Source: Bryobacteraceae bacterium
GTDB taxonomy: Bacteria; Acidobacteriota; Terriglobia; Bryobacterales; Bryobacteraceae
NCBI GenBank assembly: GCA_019187195.1
Contig: JABAQT010000064.1
Span: 1-45,555, forward strand
DNA: 45,555 nt
Reading direction: 5' to 3'
The first letter of the stretch is position 1. Each line of letters opens with the position of its first letter. Position numbers and translations under genes: made by a program. Positions 8,516 through 16,002 of the stretch are shown one piece after another. The notes under the pieces are model-generated. The model ran no database searches. It saw only the letters and a program-made list of their open reading frames with translations, and was not told the DNA's origin.

Positions 8516-9784
8516 ATGAAAAAACTCAGCATCTTTCTCTTTGTTTGCGCGGCGGGTTTCGCGCAAAGCGCGCCCGTGGAGCAGATTCTTTCGATGGCGC
8601 AAAAAAAATCCGCTCAACTTGGCGCGGCGCTCGAGACGGCTTTGAAGAACGAGGACATCCAGAAGGGCACGGCCTACCTTGCCAAGGGAGCGGATTTCCT
8701 GTTCGTGGCGGACGCATCGAGCGAACCGCGCCTGATGATCGACGATGAGCCGGGACCGAAGATGTGGAAGGTGAAGGGCGCGACCGGCCGGTGGGCGGCG
8801 GCGGCGAAACTGAAAACGAGCCGCACGCACAACTTTCACTACGTCGTGGCCGGCAAGGACTTCGGCGGGCGCACGGACGTCATGGCGTATAGTGAATACC
8901 ACTACCTCAAGCCGGGTGTGCCCACGGGGACTCTCTCCGCGAAGAAAACACACACCAGCCGGATTTACGACGGTATGGCGGCGGACTATTGGGTGTACAC
9001 TCCCGCCGGCTACCAAGCGGGGACGCCGGCGGCGGTGATGTTCTGGACGGACGGAGAAGTGCACATCCACCGTGACTCGGGATCGCGGGCGTTGAACGTC
9101 TGGGACAACCTGACCCACGAGAAGAAAATTCCGGTGATCGTGCAAGTGCTCGTGTCGCCTGGAACCCTCAACGGGCGGCGCATGAGAAGTATTCAGTACG
9201 ATTCCGTGGACGACCGCTTTGCGAGGTATGTGCTCGAAGAGATCCTCCCGGAGGTGAGCAAGACGTACAGTTTGCGTACCGACGGCTACAGCCGGGCGAT
9301 TGCGGGCGACTCATCGGGCGCCATCTGTGCGTTCAACGCCGCCTGGTGGCGGACGGCTGATTTCAGCCGCGTGCTTCTGCGGGTCGGAAGTTTCACGAGC
9401 ATCCAATGGCTGCGCCGTGATAGCGACGGGCTGACGCGGAAGGACGGCGGCTATATCTTCCCCTACCTGATCCGCAAGTCGCCAAGGAAGAACATCCGTG
9501 TGTGGATGCAGGATGGATTCGGGGATCTCGAAAATGACCACGGATCGTGGCCCGCGACGAACCTGGCGCTGGTGAATTCGCTCAAGATGCGGGGCTACGA
9601 CTTCCACATGTCGTGGGGAAACGGAACGCATTCGCGCAATGGCGGCAATGTGGAACTGGCCGAGGAGATGATCTGGCTATGGCGCGATTATGATCCGGCA
9701 AAGACAAGCCAGGAGTTCGCGCAGGATCCCGCGGAAAAGGACAAGCCCTACTTCCGCATCAAGGCGTTGAACCGGGTGGAGTGA
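8516..9784 (+). CDS. Exported esterase of the putative esterase (enterochelin esterase/EstD-like) family
   Basis: A secreted alpha/beta hydrolase of 422 residues. A signal peptide (1-18, ending GFAQSA) is followed by an N-terminal beta domain of about 120 residues resembling the carbohydrate-binding-like fold that precedes Fes/EstD-type esterases. The catalytic domain starts near SRIYDGMAADYWVYTPAGY. The nucleophile elbow is AGDSSGAI (Ser about 264). The likely acid is Asp in MQDGFGDLEND and the His is in WGNGTHSRNGG. A CAGGA site lies 5 nt before the ATG. The 3' end overlaps the convergent cytochrome gene by 26 bp. Substrates in this family range from siderophore and feruloyl esters to acylated sugars; none can be chosen here. 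Confidence 0.88.
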   Translation: MKKLSIFLFVCAAGFAQSAPVEQILSMAQKKSAQLGAALETALKNEDIQKGTAYLAKGADFLFVADASSEPRLMIDDEPGPKMWKVKGATGRWAAAAKLKTSRTHNFHYVVAGKDFGGRTDVMAYSEYHYLKPGVPTGTLSAKKTHTSRIYDGMAADYWVYTPAGYQAGTPAAVMFWTDGEVHIHRDSGSRALNVWDNLTHEKKIPVIVQVLVSPGTLNGRRMRSIQYDSVDDRFARYVLEEILPEVSKTYSLRTDGYSRAIAGDSSGAICAFNAAWWRTADFSRVLLRVGSFTSIQWLRRDSDGLTRKDGGYIFPYLIRKSPRKNIRVWMQDGFGDLENDHGSWPATNLALVNSLKMRGYDFHMSWGNGTHSRNGGNVELAEEMIWLWRDYDPAKTSQEFAQDPAEKDKPYFRIKALNRVE

Positions 9785-10268
9785 GGCGGGCGAGGCTGTG
9801 AGGAGAATGGCAGACCGCGCAGCGTAGTTTTCCGGAAGCCACGTTTACCGGTTTGCGGCACGTTTCCGGCAGTGAGGCATGGCAGCGAGCGCACTGCCGC
9901 TCCATGGCCGCGGCGGCGCGGGGGCTATGCACGCCATGGCAGGTGCCGCAGTTGGCGGCGCGCGTCTTGCCGCGCGCGAGCACGAGCACTCCATGCCTGC
10001 TGGGCTCATATTCCTTGCGCTCCGCGGCGTGGCAGCCGCCGCAAAGGGCGGGGACTTCATCGGGAGCGGCCACGCGGTCGGGAGCGGTGGCGCCGGCGGC
10101 ATTGCGATGCTGCTGGCTGGAACCGTGGCACACTTCGCACCCGATACCCTTGGCGAAGTGTTTGTGAGTCCTGAGGCTGGCAACATACTCGGCGTGGCAG
10201 GGCGCGCAGAGCTTACCGGTTTCCTGCGCGGAAAGCGCCGTGGCGAACAGGAGAAGCAGCGCGATCAT
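9759..10268 (-). CDS. Exported hexahaem c-type cytochrome
   Basis: A periplasmic multihaem electron carrier of 169 residues. A signal peptide (MIALLLLFATALSAQE) is followed by six CxxCH haem sites: CAPCH, CEVCH, CGGCH, CGTCH, CARCH and CAVCH. The histidine-rich spacing resembles short doubled-CxxCH or NapC/NrfB-like carriers. The ATG at 10268 is chosen because it opens the signal peptide, has a GTGAGG site 5 nt upstream and overlaps the oxidase stop codon as ATGA; the longer upstream frame lies inside the oxidase gene. Translational coupling to the FMN oxidase suggests that this cytochrome takes the oxidase's electrons (inference). Confidence 0.88.
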   Translation of the reverse strand: MIALLLLFATALSAQETGKLCAPCHAEYVASLRTHKHFAKGIGCEVCHGSSQQHRNAAGATAPDRVAAPDEVPALCGGCHAAERKEYEPSRHGVLVLARGKTRAANCGTCHGVHSPRAAAAMERQCARCHASLPETCRKPVNVASGKLRCAVCHSPHSLARLTPPGSTP

Positions 10269-11404
10269 CCGCGCCTCACCAGTTTGCGGTCGATCCGGTC
10301 GAGGCTGGCCTTGCCGGCAAGCGCCATCGAGAGCTTGAGTTCCGCGCCGAGCATCCACAAAACGCGCTCGACTCCGGGTTGGCCGAATGCTCCCAGTCCC
10401 CATAAGGGCGGCCGGCCAACAAGGACGGCCTTGGCGCCGAGAGCGAGCGCCTTCAGGATGTCGCTGCCGCGCCTTAACCCGCCATCCATGAGAACCGGGA
10501 CCTTGCCTCCGACGGCATCGACAACGTCCGGAAGAGCGTCAATGGTGGCGATAACGCCGTCCAGTTGACGCCCGCCGTGGTTGGAAACAATAATGCCGCT
10601 GGCGCCGCGGTTGACTGCTGTTTCGGCATCCTCCGGGCTGAGGATGCCCTTGAGAATAACAGGCAGGCTCGATGCGGAGCGGAGCCAATCGATGTAATCC
10701 CATGTGAGGTTGGGCGTGTGCGGCTGCCAGTGGGCGGCAAGGGCCGGATTGACCGGCGCTCGCTTCTCTCCGGCCACGGGCACTCCCGTGGCCATGTAGC
10801 CGTAATCGAACCGGTTGCGGTTATTCCGGTCGCGATTGGACTGGTATTGATTATCCACGGTCACGGTGATGGCCTTGGCTCCGCGGTCTTCGACGCGGCG
10901 GGCGTAACCCTGCGCGTCTTTCCTGTTCGCCTGGCCGATGGTGTTGCTCCACCAATGGATGTTTTCCGTGGCTTCATCGACGGCGCGCTCGGCTCCGCTT
11001 CCCGTGCAGAACAGCGTGTTCGTCTTGGCGCAAGCCTTGGCGACGATGGCCTCGGCGTTGGGGAGGACGAGGTTCTTGCCCCCGGTAGGCGCCACGAGGA
11101 TGGGCGAAGGGACCTTGGCTCCAAACAGTTCCACGGATGTGTCGACGCTGCTCACATCGGTGAGAACGCGCGGCACGAGATACCAATGCTTATACGCCTC
11201 GCGATTGGCTCTCAAAGTGAGTTCGTCCTCCACGCCTCCGGCGATAAAATCGTAAGCCAACTTGTGGAGCTTGCGTCTGGCGGCGGCCTCGAATTCGTGG
11301 ATGTTGACTGGACCCATTACATCGTCCTCGGGAGGGCGCTCCGCGAAAAGCGGCGAAGAGGCGGCGAGACCCATCAGAGAGCGAAAAGCGGCACGGCGGT
11401 TCAT
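10265..11404 (-). CDS. FMN-dependent alpha-hydroxy-acid oxidase/dehydrogenase, exported
   Basis: An enzyme of the lactate/glycolate oxidase family, 379 residues, oxidising 2-hydroxy acids to 2-keto acids with FMN. Family landmarks are YDFIAGGVEDE (about 50-60), VAPTGG (FMN phosphate region), VTVDNQY, VILKGI (flavin Lys), SNHGGRQLDG (catalytic His and substrate Arg) and LMDGGLRRGSDILKAL followed by VGRP. The N-terminus is MNRRAAFRSLMGLAASSPLF, a twin-arginine-like signal, which suits export of a folded flavoprotein; most family members are cytoplasmic or membrane-bound. The gene overlaps the hexahaem cytochrome by 4 bp. A TATGAT element lies 11 nt before the ATG, giving a very short leader. 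The exact substrate cannot be read from sequence. Confidence 0.9.
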   Translation of the reverse strand: MNRRAAFRSLMGLAASSPLFAERPPEDDVMGPVNIHEFEAAARRKLHKLAYDFIAGGVEDELTLRANREAYKHWYLVPRVLTDVSSVDTSVELFGAKVPSPILVAPTGGKNLVLPNAEAIVAKACAKTNTLFCTGSGAERAVDEATENIHWWSNTIGQANRKDAQGYARRVEDRGAKAITVTVDNQYQSNRDRNNRNRFDYGYMATGVPVAGEKRAPVNPALAAHWQPHTPNLTWDYIDWLRSASSLPVILKGILSPEDAETAVNRGASGIIVSNHGGRQLDGVIATIDALPDVVDAVGGKVPVLMDGGLRRGSDILKALALGAKAVLVGRPPLWGLGAFGQPGVERVLWMLGAELKLSMALAGKASLDRIDRKLVRRG

Positions 11405-11588
11405 GGTGAGTATCCATCATACATGCGCGGAATACCCCGGCGGCGCGGCGGGAATGAAGTTGGGGGGGCTCCTTCCCGCCGCATTTCGGCGAGGTGCGGA
11501 GAAGCGCCGTTCAATACGCCGTCAATGCCCGCGCGCAGTCCTCAGCCGCCTTGGAATGCATGCTCCGGGTCCGTTGATCTTACCCGCA
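11405..11588. other. Intergenic spacer between the FMN oxidase and zinc-ribbon genes
   Basis: The stretch carries the oxidase -10 element (TATGAT, minus strand, 11416-11421). I see no hairpin with a U-tract and no credible small gene. Confidence 0.4.
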
Positions 11589-12185
11589 TCAGACTGGAGG
11601 ACGGTGCTCGAAACGCAGCGCGGCCAACTGGGCCAGATGACGCGAGCGGTTGTAGTCGATGCCAACCGGAGGCCATCCCCCAACGACTTCGTATACCGGC
11701 GCGCCTCCGGACGGCGCCAGATGGAAACGCTTCTCCAGCCGCATCTTTCCCCAGGGAAAACGGACCAGGAAGACCTTCCGCCCGTCCCGGCGCGCCCAGT
11801 AGTTCTCAACCACGGGTTCCTCCGCGGACGGCTCCCGCGTCGCTTCCGTTGTCAGCACGGCGAATTCAGCGCCGGCCTCGGCGATGTGCTTCTCCCGCCA
11901 CTCCGGAATTCCATTCAACCCTCCAGGCGGGTCTTCCGGCCACCGATGCAGACAGTTCTTGCAATACCATCTCGGTGTCCGGACTACGCACCCTCCAAGG
12001 ATGATCTCGCCGCGGCGTCCTTTCTCTTGCAACTCGCGTGCCGGCAGACCATAGCTGATCCGAAGGACCGGTCCCGAGCCGCAGTCAGGGCACTTTGATG
12101 GGACCGGGGCGGGGCGGCCGAAGAGACTCCAACGCGGTGACGCATTCCCTCCCTGCTTGCCGGGATCTTTCCTGCGAGGCGCCAT
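11589..12185 (-). CDS. Zinc-ribbon-containing protein of unknown function
   Basis: A 198-residue cytoplasmic protein. Two Cys pairs, CPDCG (about 32-36) and CKNCLHRWP (about 75-79), form a zinc ribbon; they frame a segment with GEIILGGCVV. The C-terminal half (FLVRFPWGKMRLEKRFHL, then a PPVGIDYNRSRHLAQLAALRF helix) has no domain I recognise. The ATG at 12185 is preferred over an upstream in-frame ATG (12206) because a TATAGT -10 lies exactly 6 nt before it, so the upstream codon would precede the transcription start. The gene is divergent from the XylA-like isomerase and shares its promoter core. Function unknown. Confidence 0.6.
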   Translation of the reverse strand: MAPRRKDPGKQGGNASPRWSLFGRPAPVPSKCPDCGSGPVLRISYGLPARELQEKGRRGEIILGGCVVRTPRWYCKNCLHRWPEDPPGGLNGIPEWREKHIAEAGAEFAVLTTEATREPSAEEPVVENYWARRDGRKVFLVRFPWGKMRLEKRFHLAPSGGAPVYEVVGGWPPVGIDYNRSRHLAQLAALRFEHRPPV

Positions 12186-12191
12186 CAGCCC

Positions 12192-12199
12192 ACTATACT
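12192..12199. promoter_or_regulatory. Overlapping divergent -10 elements
   Basis: ACTATACT reads TATACT on the plus strand (12194-12199) and TATAGT on the minus strand (12192-12197). The minus-strand element is 6 nt from the zinc-ribbon start; the plus-strand element would give a leader of about 40-55 nt for the XylA-like gene. No strong -35 is visible on either side. Polymerase binding in one direction would exclude the other. Confidence 0.4.
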
Positions 12200-12258
12200 T
12201 TGCCAACCGAAACCGCGGGATCGAATGGCGCGGTAACGTTATGATGAAGGTTCACGCC

Positions 12259-13494
12259 ATGAAGCCCATACCCGTCTCCGAGCAACAAACGCTTGTTGAA
12301 CGCCTCACCCGCGCCTGCGGAGGCAGTTACACGCCGGAACAGCGCCGCAAGTACTTCATCTCCGGTCCGCAGTGGGCCGCCGCCTACGAGGGGCAGGCAT
12401 TGTTTCATGCGCCCACCAGGAAGCCAGTGGGTTTCGAGGAGGTGATTCGCCGCTACGGTGAGATCGGTATTGGGCACTGGACCACGCACGACACCGATGT
12501 GATCCCCGCGGAATCGCTGTTCACCGCCGCGCAGGATGCCATCGTGGAACGAATCGGAAAAGCGCTCCGGGAAAACGGCGTGGCGTGTTCGATGGTGACG
12601 GCGGAGACGTTTTTCCATGCCGTGTTCGCCGCCGGTCCGGCGGCCGAGGCCGGCAGCGTGCGGGAATACGCGGCCTCGCGGCTCGGCAACACCGTGAAGA
12701 TCGGACATCAATTGGGAGCGCGGTACGCGGTCTATTGGCCAGGCTCGCTCGGATATCAGATCCAGGGCGCCATCGATGAGACGCAAACCCTGCGCTGGTA
12801 TGCCGAGGGGCTCAATGCCGCCTGCGCGGCGGATATCGAGATCGCCGCGAAGATGGGCCGCCCCACGTTGAAGCATTGTCTTGAAGCGAAGCCTTTCGAA
12901 CCGCAGGCGGAGATCCTGCTGCCTACTTCCGACGCCATGCTTGCCTTCATCTCCTCCGGGCTGCTGTCACATCCCGAGATGGTGGGGCTTAATCCGGAAT
13001 ATCTGCATGAACTGATGTGGGGCGCGGCTCCGCGGGCGGCGCTGGCGCGGGCGCTGTTATGCGGCAAGTTGTGGCACTTCGATATCAATGACGGCTACCG
13101 CCTCAAGCACGATGTGGATATTGCGGTGGGCCTGATCAATCCGCTCGACTGGCTCAATGTGCTGGTGCTGCTGCGCAGCCACGGCTATAACGGCCCGTTC
13201 AACCTCGATTACAAACCGCCTCGCACGACGAGTAATCATGGAGTGTTTGCCGTAAGTTTCCCCACCGCGGTGGATCGCTTCCTTTCGCTCTGGGAGATGG
13301 CCGGAGAGGTCATGGAAGATTCCGTGATCCGGGAAGCCACTGAGGCGCTGAAGGCCGGCGGGGCCGTGAATTCGAAGGACGTGCGCGAAATCACCGAGGC
13401 GAACAAAGAACTGCTCACGCTGCATGAACTGATCGGCCACCGCCTGTTCCAGATACTGCTCGGAATGCACAAGGGCAGAAGCTATTCGGTATAG
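12259..13494 (+). CDS. Divergent xylose-isomerase-like TIM-barrel sugar isomerase
   Basis: A predicted metal-dependent aldose-ketose isomerase of 411 residues. XylA hallmarks are present but altered: HWTTHDTDVIP replaces FxFHDRDxxP (catalytic His-Asp pair kept), LEAKPFEPQ matches the metal-binding EPKPxEP element, GKLWHFDINDG matches the metal-binding region GKLxxxDxN, and FNLDYKPPRT matches FDxKPPR. The usual NxExNHATLAGH is replaced by GLNPEYLHELMWG, so the substrate may not be xylose. ATG 12259 has GAAGG 8 nt upstream; in-frame ATGs at 12241 and 12244 are possible starts. The DUF2905 gene follows after 3 bp. No xylulokinase is nearby. Confidence 0.82.
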   Translation: MKPIPVSEQQTLVERLTRACGGSYTPEQRRKYFISGPQWAAAYEGQALFHAPTRKPVGFEEVIRRYGEIGIGHWTTHDTDVIPAESLFTAAQDAIVERIGKALRENGVACSMVTAETFFHAVFAAGPAAEAGSVREYAASRLGNTVKIGHQLGARYAVYWPGSLGYQIQGAIDETQTLRWYAEGLNAACAADIEIAAKMGRPTLKHCLEAKPFEPQAEILLPTSDAMLAFISSGLLSHPEMVGLNPEYLHELMWGAAPRAALARALLCGKLWHFDINDGYRLKHDVDIAVGLINPLDWLNVLVLLRSHGYNGPFNLDYKPPRTTSNHGVFAVSFPTAVDRFLSLWEMAGEVMEDSVIREATEALKAGGAVNSKDVREITEANKELLTLHELIGHRLFQILLGMHKGRSYSV

Positions 13495-13497
13495 GCC

Positions 13498-13716
13498 ATG
13501 GAAGGGCTCGGCCGGTCGCTGGTCATTCTTGGGCTTCTGATCGCGGGGGTGGGGCTGCTGCTGATGCTCGGCGGACGTCTGCCGTTCCGTATCGGGAGAA
13601 TGCCGGGAGACATCGTCTACAAGGGAAGGAACACCGTGTTCTATTTCCCTCTGATGACCAGTCTGCTGATCAGCCTGGTATTGAGCCTCGTGTTCTGGCT
13701 GATGGGGCGCAAGTGA
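13498..13716 (+). CDS. DUF2905 family small membrane protein
   Basis: A 72-residue inner-membrane protein with two helices (about 8-26 and 50-68) separated by the conserved loop LPFRIGRMPGDIVYKGRN. That loop is diagnostic for DUF2905, a widespread family of unknown function. Length and architecture are normal. It starts 3 bp after the isomerase stop, so the two are probably co-transcribed, although DUF2905 genes usually travel with unrelated neighbours. Confidence 0.85.
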   Translation: MEGLGRSLVILGLLIAGVGLLLMLGGRLPFRIGRMPGDIVYKGRNTVFYFPLMTSLLISLVLSLVFWLMGRK

Positions 13717-13727
13717 GACGGGACGGC

Positions 13728-14330
13728 CTAATGCAGAATGCCCATTTTCTCAAGCGGCCAGTAGACGAAAACGGCCTTCCCGTATATGTACTGCCGGTGT
13801 ACGGGACCCCAGGCCCGGCTGTCGTTCGATGAGGTCCGGTGATCACCGAGAACATAGTAATGTTCAGGCGGCACCCGCAACAGGGGAATGGACTGCCGGT
13901 CACGGTATTCATCCGGAACGTACGTTTCATCCAGGCGCTTTCCGTTGACGTAGACGACGCCGTCCTCGACCGCGATGGTGTCGCCCGGCAGGCCGATAAC
14001 GCGCTTGATGTAGGATTTCGAGGGGTCGGCGGGAAAATGAAACACAATCATGTCGCCGCGCTGGATATCTCCGATCCCGAACTTGTAGACAAACTTGTTG
14101 ATGAAGATCCGCTCCTGGTCCACCAGCGACGGCATCATGCTGGTTCCTTCGACCTTCACCGGTTGGTAAAGGAAGAGAATCACCACGATCGCGATCACCA
14201 CCGAGAGCATCAAGTCTCGCAGCCAGGACAGCGTCATGGCTATGGCGGATTTTTGGGGCTGAGCGGAGGCGTGATCGGAAGCAGCGGAAACTGGTGCAAC
14301 CGTCGGGGGGCTGCCGGTCTCTTCATTCAT
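13728..14330 (-). CDS. lepB: Signal peptidase I
   Basis: A membrane serine protease of 200 residues that removes Sec and Tat signal peptides on the periplasmic side. One transmembrane helix (about 40-56) precedes EGTSMMPSL with the catalytic Ser64. The catalytic Lys109 lies in SYIKRVIGLPGD, and the C-terminal box E GDHRTSSNDSR (162-172) is intact. The first 30 residues form a polar cytoplasmic tail. The ATG at 14330 has AGGAG 9 nt upstream; a TTG three codons earlier touches that site and is unlikely. The gene diverges from the glycosyltransferase. The many exported proteins in this window are its likely clients. Confidence 0.93.
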   Translation of the reverse strand: MNEETGSPPTVAPVSAASDHASAQPQKSAIAMTLSWLRDLMLSVVIAIVVILFLYQPVKVEGTSMMPSLVDQERIFINKFVYKFGIGDIQRGDMIVFHFPADPSKSYIKRVIGLPGDTIAVEDGVVYVNGKRLDETYVPDEYRDRQSIPLLRVPPEHYYVLGDHRTSSNDSRAWGPVHRQYIYGKAVFVYWPLEKMGILH

Positions 14331-14374
14331 CGATCGCAACTCCTAAGCCCGGAGGGATGATTCTTCATTACAGC

Positions 14375-15082
14375 ATGAGGCTCAACCGCCGATCAACCGC
14401 GCTCATCATTCCGGCGCTCAACGAGGAGGACGCGCTCGGCGCCATGTTACGCGAAATTCCCGCCGGACTGTTTGACACGATCATCGTCGCCGACAATGGA
14501 TCGGCGGACCGCACGGCCGACATTGCCCGCGGCCACGGGGCTGTTGTTGTCAACGAGCCTGAGCGAGGATACGGCGCGGCCTGCCAGCGAGCCATTCGGG
14601 AACTGCCGCCCATGTGTGAGGCCATTGTCTTCATGCAGGCGGATGCCTCCGAGGACGCGCGCGAGGCGAACCGTCTGCTTACTCCTATCTGGGAAGGACG
14701 CGCGGACCTGGTAATCGGTTCCCGCACATTGGGCCATGCCGAACCGGGAGCATTGTCGCCTCATCAGGAGTTCGGCAACAGGGTGGCGTGCGCGCTGGTT
14801 CGATGGATGTATGGATTCCGGTACACTGACCTGGGGCCGTTCCGCGCCATCCGAACCGAGGCGCTGTTGCGGTTGGGGATGAAGGATCGCAATTACGGCT
14901 GGACCATCGAGATGCAGGTGCGGGCGCTCCAGCAGGGACTGCGGATCCTCGAGGTTCCGGTCTCTTACCGGGTGCGGGCCGCCGGAGAGAACAAGATCTC
15001 GGGCAATTGGACGGCGAGTCTGCGCGCGGGCTGGAAAATAGTGTGGACGATCTTTAAACTGTCGGTCTTGAGGCTTGCATGA
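14375..15082 (+). CDS. Glycosyltransferase family 2, polyprenyl-phosphate glycosyltransferase-like
   Basis: A GT-A fold transferase of 235 residues. It opens with TALIIPALNEEDALG, followed by DTIIVADNGSADRTADIA (nucleotide-sugar binding), FMQADASED in place of the DxD loop, and DLVIGSRTLG. A later LGPFRAIRTEALL...YGWTIEMQVRA segment is typical of DPM1/DPG-synthase-like enzymes. The C-terminus (SGNWTASLRAGWKIVWTIFKLSVL) is an amphipathic or membrane-associated tail. ATG 14375 fits the family N-terminus; ATG 14357 is alternative, but its GGAGGG is too close to serve. It overlaps psuG by 4 bp (ATGA). The acceptor is unknown; cell-envelope glycan synthesis is likely. Confidence 0.85.
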   Translation: MRLNRRSTALIIPALNEEDALGAMLREIPAGLFDTIIVADNGSADRTADIARGHGAVVVNEPERGYGAACQRAIRELPPMCEAIVFMQADASEDAREANRLLTPIWEGRADLVIGSRTLGHAEPGALSPHQEFGNRVACALVRWMYGFRYTDLGPFRAIRTEALLRLGMKDRNYGWTIEMQVRALQQGLRILEVPVSYRVRAAGENKISGNWTASLRAGWKIVWTIFKLSVLRLA

Positions 15083-15996
15083 ACAGGGAACGCATCGTGG
15101 TAGCCCCGGGTGTTCAGGAGGCGCTTGGAGACGGCGCTCCGGTGGTGGCGCTCGAATCAACGATCATCGCCCACGGAATGCCGTACCCGGAGAATGTCGA
15201 GACCGCCCTCGCGGTGGAGCGGATCGTGCGGAGTCACGGAGCCGTTCCGGCGACGCTGGGGGTGGTGGCGGGTGAAGTTGTCGCCGGCTTGACCGCGGAG
15301 CAGATTGAGTTGTTCGGCACAGACAGGGAGGTGGAAAAAGCCGGAGAGCGGGAACTTCCCCTGGTTGTGGCGCGGAAGGCGCATGCGGCTGTCACCGCCG
15401 GCGCGAGCATCGCGATCGCCGGAGCCGTGGGGATCCGGGTGTTCGTCACGGGCGGCATCGGCGGCGTCGGGCCGCTGGCGTCGAAAGATTTCGACATTTC
15501 CGCCGATCTGCAGGCGATCGCCGCATACTCCGTGATTACGGTTTGCGCCGGAACAAAAGCGTTCATGGATGTTCCGGCGACCCTCGAGTACCTGGAAACG
15601 ATGCGCACGCCGGTGGCCACCTGGCGGGCGGCGGAGTTTCCGCTGTTCTATTCCCGCCGCAGTGGAGTCAAGAGTCCCTGGGTGGCGCGGGAGGCCGGGG
15701 AGATCGCGCGAGCCTTCGACGCCAAAATGAGTCTGGGAATGAACGGCGGCATCCTGGTAGCCGTGCCGGTGCCGGAAGAGGAAGCGCTTCCCGAAGAGGA
15801 GACGCGCGGGGCGATCGACAAGGCGATGGCGCGCATCCGCGAGGCGGCGGTCACGGGGAAAGCGGTGACTCCATTTCTGCTGAACGCCATCCGGGAGGAG
15901 ACCGGGGGCCGCAGCCTGCAAGCGAACGTGGCGCTGATCCGGAACAACGCCAGGGTAGGGGCGGAAATCGCCGCCGCCCTGAGCCGGAGCGGGTGA
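15079..15996 (+). CDS. psuG: Pseudouridine-5'-phosphate glycosidase
   Basis: PsuG reversibly splits pseudouridine 5'-phosphate into uracil and ribose 5-phosphate. The 305-residue length is normal. Landmarks are VVALESTIIAHGMPYPENVE (general acid/base Glu), VFVTGGIGGVG, FDISADLQAI, VCAGTKAFMD (Schiff-base Lys, equivalent to the E. coli active-site Lys), LEYLET and TPFLLNAI. The segment after GGIGGV reads GPLASKDFD, where E. coli has HRGAEHTFD, so an active-site His is missing. The expected kinase PsuK is not adjacent; instead the gene is translationally coupled to a glycosyltransferase. Homologues also occur in indigoidine clusters, so a role other than pseudouridine salvage is possible. Confidence 0.9.
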   Translation: MNRERIVVAPGVQEALGDGAPVVALESTIIAHGMPYPENVETALAVERIVRSHGAVPATLGVVAGEVVAGLTAEQIELFGTDREVEKAGERELPLVVARKAHAAVTAGASIAIAGAVGIRVFVTGGIGGVGPLASKDFDISADLQAIAAYSVITVCAGTKAFMDVPATLEYLETMRTPVATWRAAEFPLFYSRRSGVKSPWVAREAGEIARAFDAKMSLGMNGGILVAVPVPEEEALPEEETRGAIDKAMARIREAAVTGKAVTPFLLNAIREETGGRSLQANVALIRNNARVGAEIAAALSRSG

Positions 15997-16002
15997 AGCG
16001 CG

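Noticed and set aside
10565..12004. A 479-codon plus-strand frame opposite the FMN oxidase and zinc-ribbon genes
   Set aside because: It is antisense to a gene with complete flavin and catalytic motifs and shows no domain of its own; it results from GC-biased third positions.
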